Of a stretch of DNA of 64,000 nt, positions 17,931 through 26,232 are shown piece after piece. The notes below the pieces were generated by a model, which did not search any database, had not been told where the DNA came from, and saw nothing but the letters and a program-made list of their open reading frames with translations. The translations under genes and the position numbers were made by a program. The first letter of the stretch is position 1; the number at the start of each line of letters is the position of its first letter. The DNA lies in assembly GCA_038141525.1 (NCBI GenBank), contig JAYQIF010000008.1, positions 186,001 through 250,000 of the forward strand. Direction: 5' to 3'. The stretch is from BACL21 sp038141525 (GTDB lineage: Bacteria > Bacteroidota > Bacteroidia > Flavobacteriales > Flavobacteriaceae).

Positions 17931-19283
17931 ATGCAGAGCAAATGCGCAAAGATGGCGTGTCAGTACAAAGCACCCAAAGTCAATGTATTTTGGTTTAGAA
18001 GAGACTTGAGGCTCAGAGACAATCACGGTTTAAGTAAGGCCCTAGGAGGTTCATTCCCTGTGGTGCCAATGTTTGTTTTTGATCGAAACATTTTGGACTC
18101 ATGTGCCCCGGACGATGGCCGGGTGAGTTTTATCCATGAGCAACTGACCCAGATTAAACACGAATTACGGTCGTGGGGCAGTGATTTAAACGTGTTTTAT
18201 GGGACGCCACAGGAGGCCATCGACACCTTAAATCAAGAATTTTCTATCCAGCACCTCATCAGTAATCGGGACTATGAGCCCTATGCTCTTGAACGAGACA
18301 AGGCCCTTAAGGAATATTGTGCTGACTGTAATATCGGATTTCATCAATTCAAGGATCAAGTGATTTTTGAAATGGATGAAATTGTCAAAGACGATGGCAA
18401 ACCCTATGTCGTATACACACCCTACAGCAGAAAATGGCTTGCGGCTTTAGAAAAAATAGAGCCCTTATTGACCTATAATGTAAGCCAACACAAAGAAAAT
18501 TTATATGCGGGGGATCTTGGCACCATGCCCACCCTTGAAGCCATGGGATTTGTGCCCAGCAAACAACGCGTCTTGCCCTACGATTACAGTCCCGATTTAG
18601 CACTTAAATATCAAGGGCAACGGAATTTTCCAGGCAACACTAAAGGCACTTCAAAATTATCCCCACACCTGCGTTTTGGGACCATAAGCGTGCGGCAAAT
18701 CGTAACAGCATTAAGGCCAATACAAGACATCACCTTGCTCAAAGAATTGATCTGGCGTGAGTTTTTTATGCAAATTCTGTGGCACTTTCCTCATACGGTA
18801 ACCCAGTCTTTTAAGTCGCAATACGACAGGATTCAGTGGCGCAACAACCCCGAGGAATTTGAGGCTTGGAAAAAAGGGCAAACAGGATATCCGCTAGTCG
18901 ACGCGGGTATGAGAGAGCTCAACAACACAGGCTATATGCATAATCGCGTGCGCATGCTAGTGGCAAGTTTTTTATGCAAGCACCTGCTTATTGATTGGCG
19001 CTGGGGGGAAGCTTATTTTGCCGAGAAATTATTGGACTACGAATGTTCTTCGAATGTTGGCAATTGGCAATGGGCCGCAGGAAGCGGTGTAGACGCAGCA
19101 CCTTATTTTAGAATTTTCAACCCAATAACACAGGTTGATAAATTTGACAAGCAAAAAATCTATATCAAAAAATGGGTGCCCGAGTACGACTTACCTCGTT
19201 ATGTAAAACCTGTAGTAGAGCACAAAATGGCCCGTACGCGCTGTCTAGAAACCTACAAATCGGCCTTGAATCGCAACGATTAA
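17931..19283 (+). CDS. Cryptochrome/photolyase family protein
   Basis: 450 residues. The N-terminal antenna domain begins VFWFRRDLRLRDNHGL. The FAD domain carries TKGTSKLSPHLRFGTISVRQ (FAD phosphate contacts), LKELIWREFFMQILWHFP, ARSYP-like GQTGYPLVDAGMRELNNTGY, MHNRVRMLVASFLCKHL, and the electron-transfer Trp region DYECSSNVGNWQWAAGSGVD. This fits class I CPD photolyases and close relatives; a signalling role cannot be ruled out. I report the ATG at 17931; the ATG at 17952 is equally plausible, since conserved sequence starts about residue 16. The SRPBCC-SDR pair directly before it suggests a light- or flavin-linked gene group. Confidence 0.88.
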   Translation: MQSKCAKMACQYKAPKVNVFWFRRDLRLRDNHGLSKALGGSFPVVPMFVFDRNILDSCAPDDGRVSFIHEQLTQIKHELRSWGSDLNVFYGTPQEAIDTLNQEFSIQHLISNRDYEPYALERDKALKEYCADCNIGFHQFKDQVIFEMDEIVKDDGKPYVVYTPYSRKWLAALEKIEPLLTYNVSQHKENLYAGDLGTMPTLEAMGFVPSKQRVLPYDYSPDLALKYQGQRNFPGNTKGTSKLSPHLRFGTISVRQIVTALRPIQDITLLKELIWREFFMQILWHFPHTVTQSFKSQYDRIQWRNNPEEFEAWKKGQTGYPLVDAGMRELNNTGYMHNRVRMLVASFLCKHLLIDWRWGEAYFAEKLLDYECSSNVGNWQWAAGSGVDAAPYFRIFNPITQVDKFDKQKIYIKKWVPEYDLPRYVKPVVEHKMARTRCLETYKSALNRND

Positions 19284-19319
19284 GCAGCGACATGCATTTA
19301 GCTACTGAGGCTCACTAAT

Positions 19320-20631
19320 CTAAGCTACGCGTGTAATTTTCGCGCCAATAGCGCGCAGACGCTCATCAATACGCTGATATCCGCGATCGATTTGCTCAAT
19401 ATTTTGAATCACGCTTGTTCCTTGAGCCGATAACGCCGCAATCAGCAGTGACACACCCGCTCTGATATCTGGAGAGACCATGTTGGTGGCTTTCAGCGTT
19501 GAGGTAAAGTCATGGCCGATAACCGTAGCACGGTGTGGATCACAAAGAATAATCTTCGCACCCATATCGATCAGTTTGTCGACAAAAAATAGCCGACTTT
19601 CAAACATTTTTTGATGAATCAAGACACTGCCCTTGGCTTGAGTACAAGTTACCAGAACAATACTCAATAAATCCGGTGTAAAACCGGGCCATGGTGCATC
19701 TGAAATTGTCAAAATAGAACCATCCATATCTGATTGAATCTCGTAAGAATCCTGACGCGGGATATAAATATCCTCTCCTTTTTGTTCAAGTTTGATGCCA
19801 AGTTTTCTGAAGGTATCTGGAATGAGCCCCAGATTATCCCAGGAGACATCTTTGATGGTGATGCTGCTTCGTGTCATGGCGGCTAGACCTATCCAACTCC
19901 CAATTTCAATCATGTCGGGTAAAATGCGGTGGGTGCATCCGCCTAATCGTTCAACCCCTTCGATAACCAATAAATTAGAGCCAACGCCTTGAATGTTGGC
20001 CCCCATAGATTGAAGCATGCGACACAACTGTTGTAAATAAGGCTCACAAGCGGCGTTGTAAATAGTGGTCGTGCCTTTGGCCAAGACCGCTGCCATAAGA
20101 ATATTGGCTGTGCCAGTGACTGAAGCTTGATCGAGCAACATGTAGGTTCCGCTTAGGCCATGCGGTGCCTCTACCCCATAAAAACGCTCATGCTTGTTGT
20201 ATCGAAAATTCGCCCCGAGTTTAATAAATCCTTCGAAATGAGTATCCAAACGACGGCGACCAATTTTGTCTCCCCCAGGACGGGGAATATATCCTTTCCC
20301 AAAGCGTGCGAGCAACGGCCCAACAATCATGATGGAGCCGCGCAAGCTGCTGCCCTCCTTTTTAAATAGTTCTGATTCTAAATATGCTAAGTCAAGCTCA
20401 TCGGCTTGAAAACGATAACTGTCAGAAGAGAGCGCTTCTACCTTTACTCCTAAATGAGTCAATATCTGAATGAGCTTATTGACATCAATGATGTCAGGGA
20501 TGTTCTCTATAATTACCGGTTCCGCTGTGAGCAGAACCGCACACAGTATTTGAAGTGCTTCATTTTTTCGCGCCTTGAGGACGGATTTCACCGGAAAGTT
20601 CATGTCCTCCTTCTATGTGAAAAGTACCCAT
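19320..20631 (-). CDS. murA: UDP-N-acetylglucosamine 1-carboxyvinyltransferase, frameshifted at the N-terminus
   Basis: First committed step of peptidoglycan synthesis: transfers enolpyruvate from PEP to UDP-GlcNAc. The true start is the ATG at 20631 (MGTFHIEGGHELSGEIRPQG), 11 bases after the DUF4290 stop. At 20563-20568 a run of six T, where five restore GAKNEALQILCAVLL, breaks the frame. The intact part carries SLRGSIMIVGPLLARFGKG and the active-site loop RPGGDKIGRRRLD. Asp121 (codon at 20268-20270) stands where E. coli has Cys115, the residue alkylated by fosfomycin. About 436 residues after repair. Likely last gene of a DUF493-DUF4290-murA unit. Confidence 0.93.
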
Positions 20632-20642
20632 ATTTCGCAGGA

Positions 20643-21272
20643 TTAATAGCGCTTACGTCCGCGGCCAGACTTGTGCGATTTTTTGACGTATCGCTTTTTG
20701 TGTTTGATTAAATCAGTCGCTTGAGTCAAATCCTCGTCACTATTTTTCATGTTGAGCTGACCGTCAGACAGCTCGAACAAATGATTGAAAATGACTTGGT
20801 CTTCGACGGTATCCTTATTCCAGTTCAAAAAACACTTTTTCATGTGATTGGCAATAGTCAGCACCAATGCATCTTTTTTATCTCCATCTTCCCAACGTAC
20901 AGCGACATCGATCATGCGTTTGATATTATTTCCATAGAAACGATACTTCGGAAAATTTTGTGGATAAGCTAAAGGCTCTGGACGCTCCGCTAATTCCTCG
21001 GGTGAAGGAATTGGGTAAGGGGCATCCACATCTAATTTAAAATCTGAAATCATGAACAATTGATCCCATAATTTATGCTGGAAATCCGGAACATCACGAA
21101 GATGAGGATTTAAATTGCCCATTACAGCGATAATGCTTTGAGCGCATTTATTGCGTTCCTGACGGTCTTCCATGGCGATCGCCTGGTTCACCATTTTTTG
21201 GATATGGCGACCGTATTCGGGAATAATCAAATGTTCGCGCTCGGTGTTGTATTCTAAATTATCTACTAACAT
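20643..21272 (-). CDS. DUF4290 protein
   Basis: About 209 residues from the ATG at 21272 (MLVDNLEYNTEREHLIIPEY). A mostly helical, soluble protein with conserved strings EYGRHIQKMVNQAI, VMGNLNPHLRD, FKHKLWDQLF-type motif (DFQHKLWDQLFMISDF) and FPKYRFYGNNIKRMID. The C-terminus is very basic (KKRYVKKSHKSGRGRKRY), which suggests nucleic-acid or ribosome contact. The family is confined to Bacteroidetes and nearly always sits before murA, as here. Its function is unknown. Confidence 0.85.
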   Translation of the reverse strand: MLVDNLEYNTEREHLIIPEYGRHIQKMVNQAIAMEDRQERNKCAQSIIAVMGNLNPHLRDVPDFQHKLWDQLFMISDFKLDVDAPYPIPSPEELAERPEPLAYPQNFPKYRFYGNNIKRMIDVAVRWEDGDKKDALVLTIANHMKKCFLNWNKDTVEDQVIFNHLFELSDGQLNMKNSDEDLTQATDLIKHKKRYVKKSHKSGRGRKRY

Positions 21273-21337
21273 AGTTGGTGTTCTCAATCAAAAATAAGAG
21301 GAAATTCAGCCTGAACTGAGTGTGCAAAGTAATCATT

Positions 21338-21625
21338 TTATAAAGAAATGATGCCCTCAACCGCAGAAACTTCCTGATATTTTTGTACTACAGCTTCAGG
21401 AGAGGCCATGGTCATAGTGATGGAAATACTGCTATAACTTCCTTTAGAAGAATCCTTAATGCGTATTTCGGCTTTTGAGGCATCAAAAAATTGGCAAACT
21501 TCATCAATACGGTGTTCCCCACCTGGCACGATGAATTTAAACATATAGGGAGCTGGCCAACTGCGGTCATCGGCCAACTGCTGAGTTAGTCTCTTGTAAA
21601 ACTCCTGAGATTTTGAATTAGGCAT
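21338..21625 (-). CDS. DUF493 (YbeD-like) family protein
   Basis: 95 residues from the ATG at 21625 (MPNSKSQEFYKRLTQQLADD). A ferredoxin-like alpha/beta fold similar to ACT-type regulatory domains: WPAPYMFKFIVPGG, then SSKGSYSSISITMTMASPEA with alternating strand pattern. YbeD in E. coli is linked to lipoic acid metabolism, but no role is established for the Bacteroidetes form. It begins the minus-strand DUF493-DUF4290-murA run and is divergent from the NTPase-recQ-fmt run. Confidence 0.8.
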   Translation of the reverse strand: MPNSKSQEFYKRLTQQLADDRSWPAPYMFKFIVPGGEHRIDEVCQFFDASKAEIRIKDSSKGSYSSISITMTMASPEAVVQKYQEVSAVEGIISL

Positions 21626-21648
21626 AGCGATGAACAACGAATTTGAGT

Positions 21649-21685
21649 CAAAGATAGCGGAAGCCTTCAAGAATAACTAACTTTG
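21649..21685. promoter_or_regulatory. Divergent -7 boxes between DUF493 and the NTPase gene
   Basis: Minus strand TATCTTTG (21649-21656) faces DUF493; plus strand TAACTTTG (21678-21685) faces the NTPase gene. Both match TAnnTTTG and lie 24-29 bases before their start codons. Neither has a clear TTG at 19-20 bases. They are so close that two polymerases could not bind at once. Confidence 0.5.
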
Positions 21686-21713
21686 TCTTGGTCTTTAAAT
21701 TTAATTCATCACA

Positions 21714-22259
21714 ATGAAAATAGTGCTTACCGGGGGTCCAGGTACGGGAAAAACCACAATCATGAAGCAACTCGACGCGCTCGGGCACTATTGTCAGCAT
21801 GAGATTTCCCGACAAGTCATACTCGAAGGCAAAAAGAAAGGCATTGATCAATTATTTTTAAAGGACCCTTTGGCTTTCAGCACAGCTCTTTTTAACGGCC
21901 GTAAAGTACAATATCTCAAGGCACTCGAAACGTCAGAAAGTCCATCAAAAACTGCTGTTTTTTTTGATCGAGGCTTACCCGATGTAATCGCTTACATGGA
22001 TTATCTCAACCAAGAATCACCACAAAATTTCCTCAGTGATTGTGACACATATCGCTATGATTACGTGTTTATTTTGCCCCCCTGGCAAGCCATACATACT
22101 CAAGATAATGAACGTTACGAATCCTTTGAGCAAAGCGAGAACATACACCGACATATTGTCGATCGCTACAAACATCTTGGCTATCCCATTATTACGGTGC
22201 CCACTGGAACAGTAACCCAGCGGACTGATTTTATTTTGAATCATTTAAATATCAAATGA
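21714..22259 (+). CDS. AAA_28-type P-loop NTPase
   Basis: 181 residues with a Walker A motif GGPGTGKTT at residues 7-15 and DRGLPD in the position of the second acidic motif (about 83-88). It resembles small nucleotide or metabolite kinases, with a thymidylate-kinase-like core and HEISRQVI after the first helix. The AAA_28 family has no firmly assigned substrate. Its stop overlaps the recQ start by four bases (ATGA), so it is translationally coupled to a DNA helicase. That suggests, but does not prove, a nucleotide or DNA-related job. Confidence 0.8.
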   Translation: MKIVLTGGPGTGKTTIMKQLDALGHYCQHEISRQVILEGKKKGIDQLFLKDPLAFSTALFNGRKVQYLKALETSESPSKTAVFFDRGLPDVIAYMDYLNQESPQNFLSDCDTYRYDYVFILPPWQAIHTQDNERYESFEQSENIHRHIVDRYKHLGYPIITVPTGTVTQRTDFILNHLNIK

Positions 22260-24157
22260 TGAATGGCCCCCAGCAACTTTTAACGCAGTATTGGGGTTAC
22301 AGTTCGTTTCGCGAGCCTCAACAAGACATCATTGATGCTTTAATTTCTGGAAAGGATGTATTGGCTCTGCTGCCCACGGGCAGCGGAAAATCTCTGTGCT
22401 ATCAAGTTCCTGGATTGCACAAAGAAGGTGTTTGTGTGGTCATTTCTCCGCTCGTGGCCTTGATGGAAGATCAGGTCAATGACCTTAAGACGCGCAATAT
22501 TAAGGCTATTGCACTGACAGGGCCTCAACCTCCCGATGAAATGACTCGAATTTTCGACCTATTTCGATACGGAGGTTATAAATTCTTGTACCTGGCGCCA
22601 GAACGACTCAAGCAGGAACGGGTGATCGACTTTCTTAAATCCACACCTGTCAATTTCTGGGCCATTGACGAGGCCCACTGTATCGCTCAATGGGGTTTTA
22701 ATTTTCGCCCCGCTTACCAACAGCTCAAAATACTGCGAAAGTTACAACCCGAAGCCCCAATTTTGGCGCTAACCGGTACATCGACTCAAGAAATCACTGC
22801 GGAAATCATCAATGCCCTGAGTATGGTCGATCCGGCCATCTTTAGCCGGCCTTTGATCAAAGACAACATACAGTTGCTTATCGAACAAAGAGAAGATGTT
22901 TTGGGCCGCATCACCGCTATTGCCAAGGCGCAAAAAGGTACGGGTATAGTTTATGTACCCAGTAGAAAACTCAGCGAAACCTATGCCAATAGTCTGAGTA
23001 GTTCGGGACTTGATTGTGCTTTTTTTCACGGTGGCATGGATCAAAAACAAAAAAAACAAGCCTTAGCCCATTGGTTAAATCGACCCAATCAAATCATGGT
23101 TGCCACCAGCGCTTTTGGGATGGGCATTAACCATCCAAAGGTGCGTTTTGTCGTGCACACATTTGTTCCTGACTCCATTGAAAGCTACGTGCAAGAGATC
23201 GGGCGCGCTGGACGGGACGGGCAGACCGCCCAAGCCTGGTTGATTTATCACAAACAAGATATCACACAATTCAAACGCCGAAAAAAGAATCAATTGCTGC
23301 ATCCTCAGGACGTGATAAAATTTTATCGTCATTTGTGTAATTATTTTCAAATTGCCTTTGGTGAAGGCCATGGCAAAACCTATGGATTGCCGATTGGTGA
23401 ATTTTGTAATGCCTATCATTTGAGTCCGACAATGACATTGGCCGCCCTAAATATTCTTGATCGTATTGGCATTATTGGATTAAAACAACAGTATGGGAGC
23501 AAAACGCGGCTTCAATTTATAGCGGAAAATAAAGTTTTAAATCAAACATTGGATCAACATCCAAGTTTTGGGCTCATCGCGCGCAATATACTGAGGTTAT
23601 ACGGCGGTATTTTTCAAAGCAAAATATCGATTGACCTATATCAACTGGCACGTAAAACAGGGGTGGCGCCGGAGCAAATAAAAGAGGCCTTGATCTGGCT
23701 AGAGCAAAGGGAACTTATCGAACTCGAACAAATACAAACTGATTTACAACTCACTTTTTTGGAGCCGAGAGAAGATGCGCGCAGTGTGAATCCCCACATT
23801 GCACTGATAGAGCGTAATGCCATGCGGGTCAAATTACAACAGCGCGATGTTTTGGCACTGCTCAACCAACCTCAAAGTTGTCTGAAAATTGGACTAGCCC
23901 AGTATTTTGGGCAAACCTTGAGCACTGATTGTGGTATGTGTTCCTATTGCCTGAAGAAAAATAAACCGACTGGCGCAAATGCAAGCGATGCCATTGCCGA
24001 ATTAATTATAGCGCTGCTTAAAGATCAAAGTTTGACCATCGCAGAGCTTAGAGAAAACATTACCTTTGATCCCGAGGACGTCACGACTGTATTGACCCAT
24101 CTCCATAACGAACAAAAAATAGGCATTAATGCAGTTAATAAGTACTATTTAAAATGA
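22256..24157 (+). CDS. recQ: RecQ family ATP-dependent DNA helicase with enlarged region before the zinc site
   Basis: 633 residues. Walker A LLPTGSGKSLCYQ (40-46), DEAH box with the RecQ aromatic loop (WAIDEAHCIAQWGFNFRP, 138-150), motif V/VI with VQEIGRAGRDGQ (about 312). The zinc Cys are at about 542, 559, 562 and 565 (QSCLKIGLAQYFG then DCGMCSYC). In E. coli RecQ the zinc Cys follow motif VI by about 50 residues; here the gap is about 220 and contains winged-helix-like stretches (IGEFCNAYHLSPTMTLAAL, LYQLARKTGVAPEQIKEAL). Typical HRDC is not visible. This resembles a second RecQ type known in Bacteroidetes. It unwinds DNA 3' to 5' in recombination and repair. Confidence 0.87.
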   Translation: MMNGPQQLLTQYWGYSSFREPQQDIIDALISGKDVLALLPTGSGKSLCYQVPGLHKEGVCVVISPLVALMEDQVNDLKTRNIKAIALTGPQPPDEMTRIFDLFRYGGYKFLYLAPERLKQERVIDFLKSTPVNFWAIDEAHCIAQWGFNFRPAYQQLKILRKLQPEAPILALTGTSTQEITAEIINALSMVDPAIFSRPLIKDNIQLLIEQREDVLGRITAIAKAQKGTGIVYVPSRKLSETYANSLSSSGLDCAFFHGGMDQKQKKQALAHWLNRPNQIMVATSAFGMGINHPKVRFVVHTFVPDSIESYVQEIGRAGRDGQTAQAWLIYHKQDITQFKRRKKNQLLHPQDVIKFYRHLCNYFQIAFGEGHGKTYGLPIGEFCNAYHLSPTMTLAALNILDRIGIIGLKQQYGSKTRLQFIAENKVLNQTLDQHPSFGLIARNILRLYGGIFQSKISIDLYQLARKTGVAPEQIKEALIWLEQRELIELEQIQTDLQLTFLEPREDARSVNPHIALIERNAMRVKLQQRDVLALLNQPQSCLKIGLAQYFGQTLSTDCGMCSYCLKKNKPTGANASDAIAELIIALLKDQSLTIAELRENITFDPEDVTTVLTHLHNEQKIGINAVNKYYLK

Positions 24158-25104
24158 CCAACCGATTGCGTATTGTATTCATGGGTACCCCCGACTTTGC
24201 CGCGGTGATCCTCAACACGCTTCATGCGCACCACTATAATTTAGTGGCTGTAGTTACAGTTCCAGACCGACCAGCGGGTCGTGGACGCCAATTAAGACCA
24301 AGTGCCGTCAAGCAGGCTGCAATTGAGCAAAACATACCTCTTTTGCAACCCGAAAAATTAAAGGCACCAGAATTTTTAGCCCAAATTCGTTCTTATGAGC
24401 CCGATGTTTTCGTTGTGGTTGCCTTTCGCATGCTCCCTCAGGTTTTATGGAAACTACCTCCCAAAGGAACCTTTAATTTGCACGCATCACTCCTACCCCA
24501 ATATAGAGGAGCGGCCCCAATTAATTGGGCCATTATTAATGGAGAACACTTAACTGGTGTGACCACATTTTTTATTGACGACCAAATCGACACTGGCGAT
24601 ATTATTGATCATCGCACTTGTCCAATAGAAAAAGACGACAATGCGTCTAGCTTACACGATAAGCTCATGATCCTTGGGGGAGATTTAGTGATGAGTACTC
24701 TAGACGCCATAGACCAGAGCCAGGCAAAACCAAAAGCCCAAAATACGCAGGGGCCACTAAGGACTGCACCAAAACTCAATGCTGAAAACACCAGAATTAA
24801 TTGGGCATCTACGGCCGAGATGACCGTTAATCTCATTAGAGGATTGGATACATATCCTGGGGCCTGGACCACATTGCTGCGCTCCGGCGAGGTTTTAAAG
24901 GTGAAAATTAACCAAGCGAAGCGCACCGGGTTAACCGCAAATAGAGCACCGGGAAGTATAGACGTGACAAAAAAATCACTATACGTGCACACCGCGGACG
25001 AACAATTATCGATCACATTAATTCAGTTCCCGGGAAAGAAAAAAATGCCGATTGAAGCGCTTCTCAATGGATACAGTTTCGAAAATGAGGACAAATTCGT
25101 GTAA
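24154..25104 (+). CDS. fmt: Methionyl-tRNA formyltransferase
   Basis: 316 residues. Formylates the initiator Met-tRNA using 10-formyltetrahydrofolate. The catalytic domain begins IVFMGTPDFAAVIL; the signature SLLPQYRGAAPINWAIINGE (about 113-132) contains the catalytic Asn/His/Asp set, with FIDDQIDTGDII following. The C-terminal OB-like tRNA-binding domain starts near residue 210 (NAENTRINWASTAEMTVN). It overlaps recQ by four bases (ATGA), ending a coupled run of three genes. Confidence 0.92.
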   Translation: MTNRLRIVFMGTPDFAAVILNTLHAHHYNLVAVVTVPDRPAGRGRQLRPSAVKQAAIEQNIPLLQPEKLKAPEFLAQIRSYEPDVFVVVAFRMLPQVLWKLPPKGTFNLHASLLPQYRGAAPINWAIINGEHLTGVTTFFIDDQIDTGDIIDHRTCPIEKDDNASSLHDKLMILGGDLVMSTLDAIDQSQAKPKAQNTQGPLRTAPKLNAENTRINWASTAEMTVNLIRGLDTYPGAWTTLLRSGEVLKVKINQAKRTGLTANRAPGSIDVTKKSLYVHTADEQLSITLIQFPGKKKMPIEALLNGYSFENEDKFV

Positions 25105-25209
25105 AGCCTTGTTATTGCTGATTTAACGAAAATTTTTCTTTTTTTCTTCCGACTTTATCAACAATGGGCTTGATTTATTAACAAAAACCCCGTTTTCCTG
25201 CGTGTTTCC

Positions 25210-25239
25210 TTGCGTGGCTGGATTATCCCGTTAAATTTG
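25210..25239 (+). promoter_or_regulatory. Promoter of the HU gene
   Basis: TTG (25210-25212), 19 bases, TAAATTTG (25232-25239): an exact Bacteroidetes consensus promoter, 51 bases before the HU start codon. Confidence 0.85.
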
Positions 25240-25290
25240 TAGAGCAATTATGTGCATATTTAACCAAAATTTTAATTTAAATTCTATCGT

Positions 25291-25563
25291 ATGAACAAAT
25301 CTGATTTAATCGACGCAATGGCGGCAGATGCTGGCATCACAAAAGCAGCAGCTAAAAAAGCATTAGAATCTTTCCTAGGAAATGTAGAAGGATCTTTAAA
25401 AGGTGGAAACCGTGTTTCTCTTGTAGGATTCGGATCTTGGTCAGTGTCTAAGCGTGCTGCCAGAGATGGAAGAAACCCACAAACTGGTAAAACCATCAAG
25501 ATTGCAGCGAAAAATGTTGTAAAATTCAAGGCAGGATCTGAGCTTTCAGCCAGCGTGAATTAA
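25291..25563 (+). CDS. HU family DNA-binding protein
   Basis: 90 residues, the usual HU size. The helical N-terminal half is MNKSDLIDAMAADAGITKAA. The DNA-binding beta arm includes the family signature GFGSWSVSKRAARDGRNPQTGK, with Pro at the arm tip (NPQTGKTIKI). It bends and compacts DNA as a nucleoid protein. It is a single-gene transcript: a consensus promoter lies before it and a UUCG-loop terminator after it. Codon use is that of a highly expressed gene (GGA, AAA, TCT rich). Confidence 0.95.
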   Translation: MNKSDLIDAMAADAGITKAAAKKALESFLGNVEGSLKGGNRVSLVGFGSWSVSKRAARDGRNPQTGKTIKIAAKNVVKFKAGSELSASVN

Positions 25564-25585
25564 TCATTTTGATGAGCAATATACA

Positions 25586-25608
25586 CCCTGCTTCGGCGGG
25601 GTTTTTTT
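25586..25608 (+). terminator. Intrinsic terminator after the HU gene
   Basis: CCCTGC / GCGGGG stem closed by a TTCG tetraloop and followed by seven T. Confidence 0.9.
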
Positions 25609-25662
25609 ATGCCTGAAAATCAAATAGTTGCAGATGTTGTTTTTTTAGTGTAGCTTTAAGTA

Positions 25663-26232
25663 ATGACACCTACCAATAATATTATACCCATCAAGGGGCA
25701 TTTGCTCATAGCAGAACCATCCATCATTGGAGATTTATCGTTTAACCGATCTGCCATTTTGTTGGCAGAACACAATGATGAGGGGTCCATTGGATTTATC
25801 CTCAACAAACCATTGCGCTATGACCTCAATGACTTAGTTCCTGAGGTTAATCCAGAAATTCCAGTATTTAAAGGAGGGCCTGTAGAAGAAGACAATCTTT
25901 ATTTTATCCATAATGCGCCGGAGCTCATCAACAATAGTGTGTATATAGATTTCGGGATTTATTGGGGGGGCGATTTTAATCAAATTATTGAATTGCTGAA
26001 TTCTGGTCAGTTATGCTCGGACCAAATACAATTTTTTCTTGGCTACTCAGGCTGGGGTCCTGATCAACTTGCCGAGGAATGCAAACAAAATAATTGGCTT
26101 GTGATGCCCAATGACTTGCACTCGAATCATATTCTCAAAACAAATCAAAACTATTGGCGCGATACCATGAATGCCCTCGGTGGCACCTACGCCATGTGGT
26201 CGAACGCACCCGAGAACCCGACTATGAATTAG
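25663..26232 (+). CDS. YqgE/AlgH family protein
   Basis: 189 residues. Family motifs: KGHLLIAEPSIIGDLSFNRS, GSIGFILNKP, VFKGGPVEEDNLYFIH, FFLGYSGWGPDQLAEE, and GGTYAMWSNAPENP at the C-terminus. The fold is a compact beta barrel; despite the old AlgH name the molecular function is not known. The gene ends 11 bases inside the 3' end of the convergent aminotransferase gene, so the two coding regions overlap tail to tail. Confidence 0.9.
   Translation: MTPTNNIIPIKGHLLIAEPSIIGDLSFNRSAILLAEHNDEGSIGFILNKPLRYDLNDLVPEVNPEIPVFKGGPVEEDNLYFIHNAPELINNSVYIDFGIYWGGDFNQIIELLNSGQLCSDQIQFFLGYSGWGPDQLAEECKQNNWLVMPNDLHSNHILKTNQNYWRDTMNALGGTYAMWSNAPENPTMN

Noticed and set aside
17881..18009. 42-codon frame before the photolyase (MSQSSKANDIHADHALECRA...)
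   Set aside because: It overlaps the photolyase start, has no recognisable domain, and could be chance. I looked for a TIGR03643 or DUF2256 protein often found at this place and saw none.
19320..20603. murA starting at MNFPVKSVLKARKN
   Set aside because: Those first residues come from the wrong frame. The proper MurA N-terminus lies upstream in another frame, joined by correcting the T6 run.
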